Below are positions 34,136-43,881 of a DNA stretch of 64,000 bases, piece after piece; within the stretch, counting starts at the first letter, position 1; each line of letters opens with the position of its first letter. The position numbers and the translations under genes were made by a program. The DNA lies in the NCBI GenBank assembly GCA_001632435.1, contig KV423943.1, positions 62,001 through 126,000 of the forward strand, written 5' to 3'. Below the pieces are notes generated by a model that was given only the letters and a program-made list of their open reading frames with translations, was not told where the DNA came from and ran no database searches. Source of the stretch: Calocera cornea HHB12733 (taxonomy: Eukaryota > Basidiomycota > Dacrymycetes > Dacrymycetales > Dacrymycetaceae).

Positions 34136-35540
34136 ACTAACTCGATAGGTTACCAGCAGCTTGGAATCCTCCAGTGTTATCGACCGACTCACGAGAAAGC
34201 AGATGCGGGTCGTCCGTCCATATTGCAAACAAAGCGTTCATTGCCCGAACGAGGTGGACGTTGCCATGTGGGAAACTGAGTCAGATTTGTCTCCGCGCAC
34301 TGTCCTGAATTTTGTCGGCTGCTCCGATTTTCTTCCGATTCATCCGGACCAGTACTGCCGCCTTGCTTCATGTAGCGGTTCAGAGCAAGACCAGCAGCAA
34401 CGTCCATGAAACCAATGCGAATGCCGTTCAACCAGCGGGGGTAGCTTACCAAACACAGAGCTGGACGTTTTCGGGGTGATTGGCAGCAGGCCGTGTGATC
34501 ATCTGAAGACACTCGATCGTGCGCTCCCTTCTTTTCTGGCCGGTTTTTTGTTTTCGGATCGCTCATTCGGGGCTGCAGAGAAGCTATAGCCAGCTACACG
34601 AATGGCGCGCTCCCACGTCTCACGGTCGCCAAGTCTGAGCGGCTGAGATCTGACACGGGAAATCCGGCGCTACGAGCCTACAACGAAGCGATACGAGCAG
34701 TGGATGTCTGGAGGATGCCAAGCAGAGAGCAAGCGGGTGAGTGGGATGTTTGTGGTTAGGGGGAATACGTTTGCCCCTGTCATAGTTGAACTTCAGCCCC
34801 GGAGCGAATCAACTGCGGGTTCGTGTTCCTAGATAGGGGCCGCTCCCGAGTCCCGACTCTTTCGCCGCCATTATTGCCGGCAAGGAACCTTGATCTGCCA
34901 GATCGCCCGATCCGAGCCATAAACCTGCTCCTCGCAAGAGGGTCCGTTCTGCATCGGACTCGATCACTTGCATCACCATGCAAGAGCGACCGTCTCGAAG
35001 ACACGAGCCTGACACAATAATTGGCTGGACTTACGCCTCGTGCCAACTGAGAAAGCCGGAAAGCGCCTGGTGTCCGAACAGACATAGGTACTTGGCACTT
35101 TCACCTCACCGCTCCGTGACAGGTGGTTTCTTAAGACGAGAGTCATGGGCTGATACGGCCCCCGCTGTTGCCACGGACTCCGCCAAGGAGAGTGTGCAAC
35201 CTCGAGGGACACGGTCAGGGTTGCAATGAACGTGTGCCAAGGAGCCACGGATCGTTCTCCTGAGAGAAAGAGGCGTCGCGTCAATCATCTTTGTTACGGC
35301 AGTTGGAAGGCGGCCCCACCCGAGAGCACAAGATGGATATCCCTCGCACGAGGAGAACGGATGACAGCCCTTGCTGAGCACCATCTAGACAGACCCATGT
35401 ACGACTCAACCTAGTGGGACGATTTGTCCATCTCAGGAGACCTAAGGTAACATAGAGAGAAACGAAACGGGATCCAACAGAAGATAGAGTGAGGAATGCG
35501 ACGAAGTGCTATGTGAGATATTGAAAGTGCGCAAGCGAGA
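34136..35540. other. Intergenic between array members B and C
   Basis: 1.4 kb without a convincing gene. No decayed fifth paralogue was found in any frame, but an orphan copy of the array promoter block is present (next entry). Confidence 0.5.
35182..35281 (-). promoter_or_regulatory. Orphan copy of the array promoter block
   Basis: Part one at about 35182-35228 (CCAAGGAGAGTGTGCAACCT...GGTCAGGGTTGCA) closely matches 32500-32545 upstream of member A. Part two at about 35237-35281 (CCAAGGAGCC...GTTCTCCTGAGAGAAAGAGGCGTCG) matches the core block. It lies about 1.45 kb upstream of member B and just downstream of member C, with no adjacent open gene. It may mark a deleted paralogue or a distal enhancer. 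Confidence 0.5.
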
Positions 35541-36580
35541 TTAAAGCAGGACCATCAGTCCGCTGATCACCACGAACGCGCCGGCCACAACGATGCCTTG
35601 TCCCTCGACGGTCGCCTTCCCAGCTGCCGACCTGGTAGCACCGGTACTCGTCGCGCCTGCCGTAGCGCTGCGGACGGAGCTCGCACCACCCCCCGAGCCT
35701 CCCGAGCCACCACTGGACCCGCCGCTCGACCCACCGCTGGAACCACCGGTCGGTTGGCCGCTGGAGCCTCCACCCCCGCTCGATCCACCACTTCCACCTG
35801 TCTCACGACCACCAGCATCGCTACTACCGGATGTGTTGGCGGAGCCGTCTGCGGTCGTTGTCGTGGTTGCACTAGTCCCGCCTCCGAATGCTGCACAAAT
35901 GCTGTCCAGTTCCGAGCCAGTGACGTCCGACTCGCTGAGGACACAAGCGAGACAGGTCGAATCCAGAAGAGGCGTGACGCGGCACCAGCACTCGCCGTCA
36001 CCACCTGCGCACGTGCGGAGCTGCGCTACTCCATTCGAATTGTCCGCATTTCCGCATTCGCCAGGACACACCGCGCCAGTGACCGTGATCGAGGGTGGGC
36101 TCGAAGTGGTCGTAGTGGTGGTCATAGTCCCGCCATTGACGGCACGATCGGCAGCCGCACAGGTGTCATCCCACTGTGCTCGTGTCATGCTGCCGCCGGT
36201 GAAGATGCATGTCTGGCAGCCGATAGAGAATAGATCGATTTGCTTGCACTGGCAGAGTAGCTGCGCGTTGTATTCGCTAAACTCCGTTCCGCAGGCCTGG
36301 AAAATGATTAGCTTCAGTATATACAAGGTAAATCCTATAAGCATACAAATAGCCCCTCGATAAGCGTGGTATCCCCCTGACATTGCGGAACGCACGATGC
36401 TGTTGGGTCGCTACTGCCCATCTGTCGTCTGAAGGTGGCCGGCACTTCCACCTTTGGGCCCCGCACTGGGAGCGCCTTTGCAACCAAGGACATCCGGTGC
36501 AATGCGCTCCCGCTTGGATGTGCATGCACACCTGCCCCACACAGGGCGATGAGAAGAAGGGTCGACGACAAGAATTGCAT
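35541..36580 (-). CDS. Secreted double cysteine-module, GPI-type surface protein (array member C)
   Basis: Two exons, 36580-36347 and 36296-35541, 329 residues. Signal peptide MQFLSSTLLLIALCGAGVHA, propeptide ending FRRQ. Module 1: C-x3-C-x12-C-x12-C-x-C-x9-C-x2-C-x15-C. Module 2: C-x3-C-x14-C-x6-C-x-C-x9-C-x2-C-x15-C, with Asp in AGGDGE between C3 and C4. A Ser/Gly repeat linker and the tail VVAGAFVVISGLMVLL follow. Its signal peptide, linker, tail and promoter are most like member B, suggesting B and C are the youngest duplicates and B lost module 2. Function unknown; surface-anchored location is predicted. Confidence 0.86.
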
Positions 36581-36656
36581 GTTGAATGCGCGTCGAATGG
36601 CCGTTGAAAATGAACAGCAGGAGATCGATGGAGTTTTACTCCTCTATTTGCTCGTA

Positions 36657-36976
36657 TTTTATAGACCTCGTGTTCCAAGAGAACGTTGTCTGTTGTCTTC
36701 TGCGCTGGATGCCACTGTCACGGCTAGCGGCGTGTCGGAGGCTCGGAAATGGGATAGAAAGGCACCGGTCCTTGGCATTCTATTACCCTAAGAGGCGACG
36801 AACATGTTCTGGGCGACGAAAGGGTCATGAGTTGGTGCGGACATGAAGATGCACCGGTATGCAGTTGCCAAGAAGTGTTCAGGCTTCAGGGTTGCACATC
36901 AACGGGCGCCTGCAGATGCCTGCGCCAAGCTGCCAAAGATCTCAAGCTTTCTCTTGGAAGAATGAGGCGTTGCACC
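36657..36976 (-). promoter_or_regulatory. Promoter of array member C: TATA box and conserved array block
   Basis: TATAAAA on the minus strand at 36663-36657, about 80 bp before the ATG at 36580. The conserved block spans about 36868-36976, with its core at 36925-36976, 345-396 bp before the ATG. This is nearly the same sequence and spacing as for member B. Confidence 0.6.
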
Positions 36977-38353
36977 GCAAAGCCAGTTCGTCGCTAGCAA
37001 ACCCGTTGCATCCAATGCGAGCCAAGTCAAAAGAAAGCAGATGCATACCCCCGTTCACACCCTACGTGGGCCGACACAGGTGTGAGTAGGGTCCGGGGCT
37101 CGCCGTCGCCTTCGCCAAGCAAGACTCACGCGCCCCCCACGTGACCGTGCCCGGGACACGCACGGACCCTGGGCCGACCTCGCCTCCGCCGTCCGTTCTT
37201 TCCACATCCGAAATCTCACATCTCGCTCATAATGCATGCATACTCAATAAGCAATCAGAATCATCGTGAACTCTGAAAGTGTTGCGAGGGAAAGCGATTG
37301 CACCTGAGTTGGGCCACTGTTGTGTTGGGAGAGGTGGTCTGTGCGCACACGCTGCGTGACCCTAGATAGACCAAACAAGGTTTTGACTACGGACCCCCAA
37401 TGTACAATCCCGTTCTAATAAGAGTCTTACCGCACTCCTGATTTACAACAGGCACATCACCCAGTAGCCCACGAGACTGGGTACACACGGCCCGTTGGGT
37501 GCAATGATTCGACGCGTGGTTCAGAGCAGATAGAAGTCATCGTGATGTTGATGAGATTTCATATGTTCAGCTCCTTTCTTTTGTTATTGTTTTACCTCCT
37601 TATATTCTAAGGGACACCAAGACTGTGTTTCTGGGACAGCGCGCGTGCTACTGCTGTGAGCTCAACAACACGCCTGTGCCATGAAAGCGACTAGACTATG
37701 TAAATCAGCGTAGTGCTCTAACCGGTTGTCGATCGATTGAGCGCTACGTCACAGGGATGCATTGGTGGATGTTGCCTATCTGTGAGGCAAGAATGCGGTG
37801 AACTCAATACTGTACATGTGCTTCAGTAGCGTTGACTGTCCTGTCCGCAGAAAGATGATGGCATCGCGATCCGATCGCTTTATCTCCCATCGTTCCAATA
37901 TCGCGACAGTGCGTAGAATCGCCCGCTGTTCCGCCCGACTGCAACAAGACAATATCGGCGAACTGTCTTATCGCCCATTTACGACGTGGTACAAATCGGA
38001 CGGTTACTATGTGGCGCAGTAGGGGTGAGAATTTCAGCACATTCCGGATCTCCTCTACATTGGATCTCCCCAATATGGGGACGCATTTGTCTGCGTTCGG
38101 AAAGACCGTTTTGAGGTTACTTGGAGTGCTGAATCCGGACATAGGATGACGAAGAGTATCACGTACATTCCGGAGGGCGATGTGCCCCTCAGCCGCTTGC
38201 TTGTCGGCAACATGTGCCTTGACATTATGTATTGTCCACTTTATGAGGCCCTGATATACGGGACAGAAAACGAAAACGAAGAGCTAGACGTAAACAGAAA
38301 GACTCGAGCAGAGGCGAATGGAAGAATCGTGCGACGAGGGGTTTGAAATATCA
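36977..38353. other. Intergenic between array members C and D
   Basis: 1.4 kb. A minus-strand frame of 112 codons at 37804-38142 resembles no known family and is not called. A 10-bp inverted repeat with one mismatch and a 20-nt loop lies at 37709-37748. Nothing else was recognised. Confidence 0.45.
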
Positions 38354-39287
38354 TCAAAGCAAGGCCATGACGCCGCTGACGAACACAACAAAGAGCGTCA
38401 TAATGGCACCATGTCCACCCAGGGCCACCTTGCCGGCCGCCGAATGAGCGGTGGTGCTGGCAGAAGGGCTGCTGGCTGCACTGGATCCGCCGGCGCCGCC
38501 TGCCGAAGTTCCTGAACCGCCGGAGGCAGCCTTGCTGCTGGCTGCAGCGACCGCGCTGGTCGTTCCCGCAGGGAGCGCAGCCGAGACTGTCGTGCTTCCA
38601 GCGGGGATGGCTGCCGTCGTTCCCGCCGAGGATGCTGAACAGAGGGACTGGAACTCGGTGGTCGTCAAGTCTGCCTCCGTAAGAACGCAGGTCAGGCAGG
38701 CCGAGCTGAGCGTGGAGGCTGCCGAGCAGAGGCAATTGGTGTCGGATTCGGAGCAGGCGCTGAGTGCCTGAGCACCCGAAAGATCGCTCGCACTCGAGCA
38801 CTGGCTGCTGCAGGTGCCGGAAGACGTGGTGGCTGGTGCCGCGGCGGAGGTGATAGCGGTAGCACCTCCTGCGAGGGACGAGGCGTCCGCGCAAGTCGCA
38901 GCCCAATCTGCCGGAGTGATTTCGTCGTAGTTGAGAATGCACGACTCGCACCCCGAGGAGAGGTTAGCCATCTGTTGGCAGATACAGACGGATTCGGTAT
39001 TTGGAGTGCCGCTTGACACGCAAGCCTGTGACATTATTTTAGTGAAGCCACCGCAGGATGATTGGAGAACATACCGACATCGCGCTCAAAGTGCTGGCAT
39101 CACCAGCACATTGGGATTGACACACTTCCTGCCGTTTGAACATAGGCGGTGTATCCAGCCTGGGGCTTCGTGCTGACAGGCCCTTCGCAACGGGCGAAAG
39201 GCTGCGCATAGACACATTCCGGGGACGTGCCTGAGCACCCGCTACTGAGAGCACAAGCAGGAGAATGGATGAAGACAGGATCTGCAT
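38354..39287 (-). CDS. Secreted double cysteine-module, GPI-type surface protein (array member D)
   Basis: Two exons, 39287-39075 and 39025-38354, 294 residues. Signal peptide MQILSSSILLLVLSVAGAQA, propeptide ending FKRQ. Module 1: C-x3-C-x12-C-x11-C-x-C-x9-C-x2-C-x15-C. Module 2: C-x3-C-x14-C-x6-C-x-C-x9-C-x2-C-x15-C, with Asp in SESDTN. The linker is Ala/Ser/Gly-rich and short, and the tail ends TLFVVFVSGVMALL. The phase-0 intron before the third cysteine is conserved. An in-frame ATG at 39338 was not used because it would bury the signal peptide. Most upstream member of the array, divergent from the isomerase gene at 40024. Confidence 0.86.
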
Positions 39288-39358
39288 GTTGAGCTGGGGA
39301 CTGGGAGAATAAGAGAGATGGTCTCGATGGTACTTCAAGTCTCTTCGTTCTACCCCGA

Positions 39359-39625
39359 CTTTATAATCCCCCCGAACGGGTGTTTGGTGGCCACGGATCC
39401 GTCACGACAGAAAAAGCCACAATCATCTTCTGTCGATGCCAGACGATAGCGGTGTGCCGGGAATTGGGAAAGCGAGCAAAATAGACATGAGGCTCGGTGT
39501 TTCTCCTGGTCAAGACGTCCAGAGTGGGGGCTATGCCTCTGAACCTTGCAAAGGTTCAGCCTCCAGGGTCTCTCTGAAGGCGCCAAGCCGTGACGGACCT
39601 TTCTCGTGGAAGGATGTGGCGTCAC
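39359..39625 (-). promoter_or_regulatory. Promoter of array member D: TATA box and conserved array block
   Basis: TATAAAG on the minus strand at 39365-39359, about 75 bp before the ATG. The conserved core is at 39583-39625 (CCAAGCCGTGACGGACCTTT, then CTCGTGGAAG...GGCGTCAC), 296-338 bp before the ATG. It shares the exact string GTGACGGACCTTTCTC with the block upstream of member A. Confidence 0.55.
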
Positions 39626-40023
39626 GCCCGCACCCTGACAGTTCCATAAATTGATCGATGTTCGGATTTGCACCAAGCTAGTGATCAGAGAAGGCAACCG
39701 AAAGAAACGGGCATGAAACCTCCGTGTGCCTGTCAGATCAGGCACAGCAAAATCCAGGCTGCAGAGCAATGTGGTTTTCCTCCAACAAAGTGAACTCAAG
39801 CCCCGTTTCACAGCAGGTCGCCAGTGCCAGTGCCTTCCGAAATCGCTCAGTCAAGGTTTAGCGCCCTGCGAGGTCCACGCTAAGCGCCTGTCAGGAAGTG
39901 TCGAGGGTGACTCGGTCACATGAGAATGCCAAGCGGGCCCATCCAGGGATCCCCGCCTAAGAAGCTGGAAACCCGATTTCAGGGTTTGCTTCCGAACCCC
40001 TTCTCTCGCCTCCCCACAGTCTC
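39626..40023. other. Intergenic between divergent member D and isomerase gene
   Basis: About 400 bp of shared promoter. No further element was recognised. Confidence 0.4.
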
Positions 40024-41136
40024 ATGTCTCATTCGAGCTCCTCGGGGAGCTCCTCAAAGGCCTTTCCGCTCGGTGCCGTATTGCACACCTTGGAGCTCTC
40101 ACACCCAAAACCAGATCTATGGATAATTGAGCTGCTCCATGGAGTGGAAAATCGGCTGTCGCGGCTGTTTATGTCAAACGCCATCTTAGTGAGCAAACGA
40201 GCCGAACCGAGCCGAAAGCAGGCACGTAACAACATCTCATTCATAGCCTGCTCTCCAAGCGATCGAAGAAGAATGGCTCGAAAACAGGGGGAATGGCGCC
40301 GTGATTATTACGGGAAATCAGAGCCAGGATAAATTCTTCTGTAACGGTACAGTTGCGACACACTTGTGCTGACTGTCACAGACACTGAGACTCGTTTGAT
40401 AGGCCTCGTCCTTGAAGAGCTGCAACACGATAAGCAGCTTACTTCCGGTGAGATGATTGTCATGAATGTCCTATCGCGATTTTGATGCCGCTACAGTTCT
40501 GGATCAACTTTGTCGCCGCCTGTTCACGTATCCACGTATGTCCACGTTCCGGGCTAAGCGCTGTCTCCGGATCAGCCATTGATTGGGCTTCGTTGCCATT
40601 CTTCAGTACCGATAATCTGTGCCATGAACGGCCACACGTTTGCTGCCGGTCTGGTCTTTGCCCTGGCATGTGACTATCGCGTGATGACCTCGGGGAAAGC
40701 GTGGTGCTGCATGAACGAAGTCAGTTTGATTCGTCTTCCCTTTGATATCCCTCACAAAGCATTCACAGGTTCTCTTCGGTGTTCCACTTCCGGCTACAGT
40801 GGCAGCTATTCTTCGCGCGAAGCTCGCAGACGCTTCTACTCTTCGAAAGTGCTCCTTAGAGGGGCACAGGTTTACGGCACAGGAGTGTCTGGCTTGTGGT
40901 ATGGTCGATGAGCTAGCGGACGGAGGGTCCTCCGCCGTCCTACAGGCTGCAACAAAAATAGCTGTTAAGGTAAATATGGGTGCCAAAGCCGGCGTATGGG
41001 GTTTGATAAAGGCAAGCCGCTAGATTGAAGAGCCTGTCCGTTGAGCTGATGTCGTCATTAGGAGGAGATATATCGCGATGTGATTGATACTATTGACGAA
41101 GGTCGGCTAGTAAATCTTTCGCCCGCAAAGCTATAA
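40024..41136 (+). CDS. Peroxisomal enoyl-CoA isomerase/hydratase-like protein with PTS1, copy 1
   Basis: Seven exons: 40024-40188, 40247-40346, 40403-40447, 40497-40535, 40607-40719, 40769-41011, 41062-41136, all in phase, 259 residues. Crotonase-fold signatures: VIITGNQSQDKFFCNG, then PIICAMNGHTFAAGLVFAL forming the oxyanion hole, CDYRVM, and CMNEVLFGVPLP containing the Glu expected to act as base. The C-terminus is NLSPAKL, a PTS1 peroxisomal signal. Δ3,Δ2-enoyl-CoA isomerases with this layout feed unsaturated fatty acids into beta-oxidation. The last intron is read as GC-AG (AAG|GCAAGC to TTAG, 41012-41061); without it the protein would stop after three more residues and lose the PTS1. The second copy at 55848-56945 shares several intron positions. 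Copy 1 uses AT-richer codons. Confidence 0.85.
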
Positions 41137-42666
41137 ATAGCTGGTACGGTACCCACCCATGCAATGTCTTTCACGTTCTGTATCAGGGCAACCAGCACCT
41201 CTCAAGGTCTCTTGCATATGGCTTCGACTTGGGACCCTTCTCGGGACTGCACATCCGAGAATCACCCGCCCTCATACTTGTCCAGAATGGGTTCAGGTGA
41301 AAGGACACGGCCAAACCAAGAATGCAGCAAGGTGGCGAGGCCCTTACGCGGTAGCCAAATCCGGAGGCGAGGAATGCCGTTCCCGACACATCGGCGCAGT
41401 GCCTTGTAAGCAGTACATGCGAGTATTTCGTGTTGAGTTCATTGTTGAGAGACAGCTTCCATAATCGTCCACGGGGGAATAATTGACGATTTATTCAGTT
41501 CCTAGACAGTAGTAGCATGATGAGTTGCTCTCGAAACCCGAGTATGGAGTACCACTACTCAGCGCGCCACCGTGAGCTGTCGGATCGTCTTTCCCACATG
41601 CATTATGTGACCGCTTGAAAGCGACGACGGTCCAGTGGTCTTATTTGGCAAGTAAGGCCCCCAAGACCATCCTAAGGATACTCTGCGACAAGGACGGTTT
41701 CGTAGTCAGTTGATAAGCCAGAGTCGGGGACCTCCACTGGGCTTATCTGAGAGCCATGCGAGGGCCCTTAGCAACCACAAGAGAGCAAGTAAATCGACTA
41801 CTCCGATGACTCGATTCTGTAAGTGTGTCTCTTCAGATTCTATTGTGACCCGAAACCAAATTCGTTGGAGGTTTGCCGTATGCAGTGTGGTGAGCATGGT
41901 CCGGTTGAGCAATGTGTCCTCATGAGTCGTCACCAGCCAGTATGCGGCAAGGTTCTGTACCTCAGGAGAGGGTGTTCACATGACAGGGGCTCAAGGCTTA
42001 GCGTGAAACCGCGTTGACTCAACGAGGCAGAACAATAAGGGTCTTCTCCTCTGGCCCACTCCGTCATACGAGGCAATGCGGTCAGGGTCGCGGGCTGCAA
42101 TGGTCCTGCGGTACCGCAATCTCCTTGATGCGCGGAGCGCCCAAAAAACGGAGCGCACAACCGTCAACAATGAAGAAACATCGCGAATCCGCCCATCAAA
42201 ATCGGTTCCTTTCGATGTGCAGTGCCCGCTAAACGCACAGCAGCTGTGCGGGAATGCGGGCTTTGGTGGTGGCTGTCCCTACGCCTCAGGGGCAGTGTCG
42301 CCAAGTTTGTCACGAGGAACGTGATTGAGAGCTTAAGTCAAAGCGGAACATAGAAGAACGTGGCGGGTACATGTGCTCGTCCCTCGTTGTCGGAATTGTA
42401 CCACCAAAAGAAGTGATCTTGGCAGGGTCCTGCGGCCATCTTCGCATATCGCGGAAGCGGAATCAGTCACGCACGCATCAGACAGGCTTCCACCCTTGGG
42501 CGGAACACGCGCACAGGATGCGGAGCAAGGCGATGGGGGAGGGGGGGTTCGCAGGAGTGCTCCGTATAAAGAGAATGGCGGAATGGTTGTCCAGTGGGCA
42601 CCTCGAATTCAAACCAGGACTCGTACCTCCACGAACCCAACCTCCAGGAACTTGACACCGCACAAG
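41137..42666. other. Intergenic, 1.5 kb
   Basis: No gene, tRNA or repeat was recognised. A TATAAA at 42567-42572 sits about 95-100 bp before the MARVEL-like gene start and is its likely core promoter. Confidence 0.5.
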
Positions 42667-43426
42667 ATGATGGTTGCTTATGGCACAATCCGCTTAGGCC
42701 TTTTGGGTACGTTTTCATCCTCCGAAAAAATAGACGCCCCCGCCTTACAGCTGTGTAGTCACAATCGCCCTCTTCGCTTTGATCGTGCTCGGTCTTGGCG
42801 GGCACATCCTGTACGGCCTGGCCATTGCAAGTTCTGTTCTGACGTTAGTGACCGTTATCCCAGTGTAAGCACTACTTGTTTGTTCCAATTACTATAACAC
42901 TGACCCGTGAAACAGGCTTGTCATCGACCACTTCCGCAGTGGCACCTTCGTGGCATGGACCGGTTTCGAGCTGGCCTGGCTGTTCATCCTCTGGATCTTG
43001 TGGGTGGCTACGGCCGGGAATGCCGCGTCCTGGGCTTCTTGGTGCGGTACGACCTATAGTTATTTCGGCTACGACTACTACGGTGAGTTCCAGCAAATAA
43101 AAAAAATGCCAGTCACTTACAATGAGTCTTGCATTGCAGTGGGACTTGCGGAGGGCTACTGCCACGAGCTCCAGGCGTTGGCTGCCTTCTCTTTCCTCAA
43201 CTTCTTCATGATGCTGGGTCTGTTCATCTACATCCTCGTGATGGCCATTCGCGCGCACCAAGGCGGTTACACCGGTATCTGGCAGGACTCGCTCGTGCAG
43301 TACAAGGCCAACCCGAACATCGGCACTGCTGGCCCTGGCACCACTTACACCCAGCAAACCGCGATGAACAGCATGTCGAACGAGCCGAAGTTCGCCCAAG
43401 GTCCTGCTGGCCCCGGTATGGTGTAA
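42667..43426 (+). CDS. MARVEL-like four-TM membrane protein
   Basis: Four exons: 42667-42706, 42759-42864, 42916-43082, 43140-43426, 199 residues. Four hydrophobic segments: VTIALFALIVLGLGGHILYG, ASSVLTLVTVIPVLVI, FVAWTGFELAWLFILWILWV and ALAAFSFLNFFMMLGLFIYI. A polar Gly/Asn/Gln-rich C-terminal tail follows. The second extracellular-side loop has two or more Cys (WASWCGTTYS and EGYCHELQ). The arrangement and the HF/H-R start of TM3 fit the fungal MARVEL domain of the Nce102/sur7-neighbour type. Expected at the plasma membrane or in vesicles. Intron 43083-43139 is 57 nt with no in-frame stop, so a retained form would add 19 residues. Confidence 0.82.
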
Positions 43427-43881
43427 CGTTCCTGTAGTTGTCAGCGCCGCTAGGACATTTCTTGATGGGTTTCATTTCATCCCGGCGTCGTGTTATTGTC
43501 GCTGTGCGCTATACCCAAGATGTGATTGATCTTTTCCTTTTCTCGTACCTTGAATGCAGTGATGTTGGTATGACGATACCCGTAGCCGTCCATTGATCGA
43601 CGGAAGCTATTAAGGCAATCCCATCGTAACAGAAGAGTGCACCCTTCCATGACCGCTTCATTCGAATTTGTCGCGCATATGTGAGCGAACTCCCTGACGG
43701 TTACAGATCAACGGGTATCTGTCAATTGTGTCATCAATATGTCCGCGTTTGTCCATGCAGCTGCCTGAGGGGTCCTGGTCGTCCAAGCGCAAGGAACAGT
43801 CAGGAAGACCCTTGGTCGCCGAGACGCGCTTGACGCGTCAATCCCGCGTGTTTCTATCCACTCCCATGACTACACGATGAT
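43427..43881. other. Intergenic, RAD57 promoter
   Basis: No gene seen. It contains the TGACGCGTCA site annotated next. Confidence 0.45.
43833..43838 (+). promoter_or_regulatory. MCB-type ACGCGT site upstream of RAD57
   Basis: ACGCGT within the perfect palindrome TGACGCGTCA (43831-43840), 44 bp before the RAD57 ATG. It matches the MluI cell-cycle box used by fungal MBF at G1/S genes. Function inferred. Confidence 0.45.

Noticed and set aside
37804..38142. 112-codon minus-strand frame
   Set aside because: No family feature, no signal, no paralogue; probably chance.
42590..42640. Possible tRNA B-box (TTTGAATTCGAGG on the minus strand)
   Set aside because: No matching A box or acceptor stem at the right distance.
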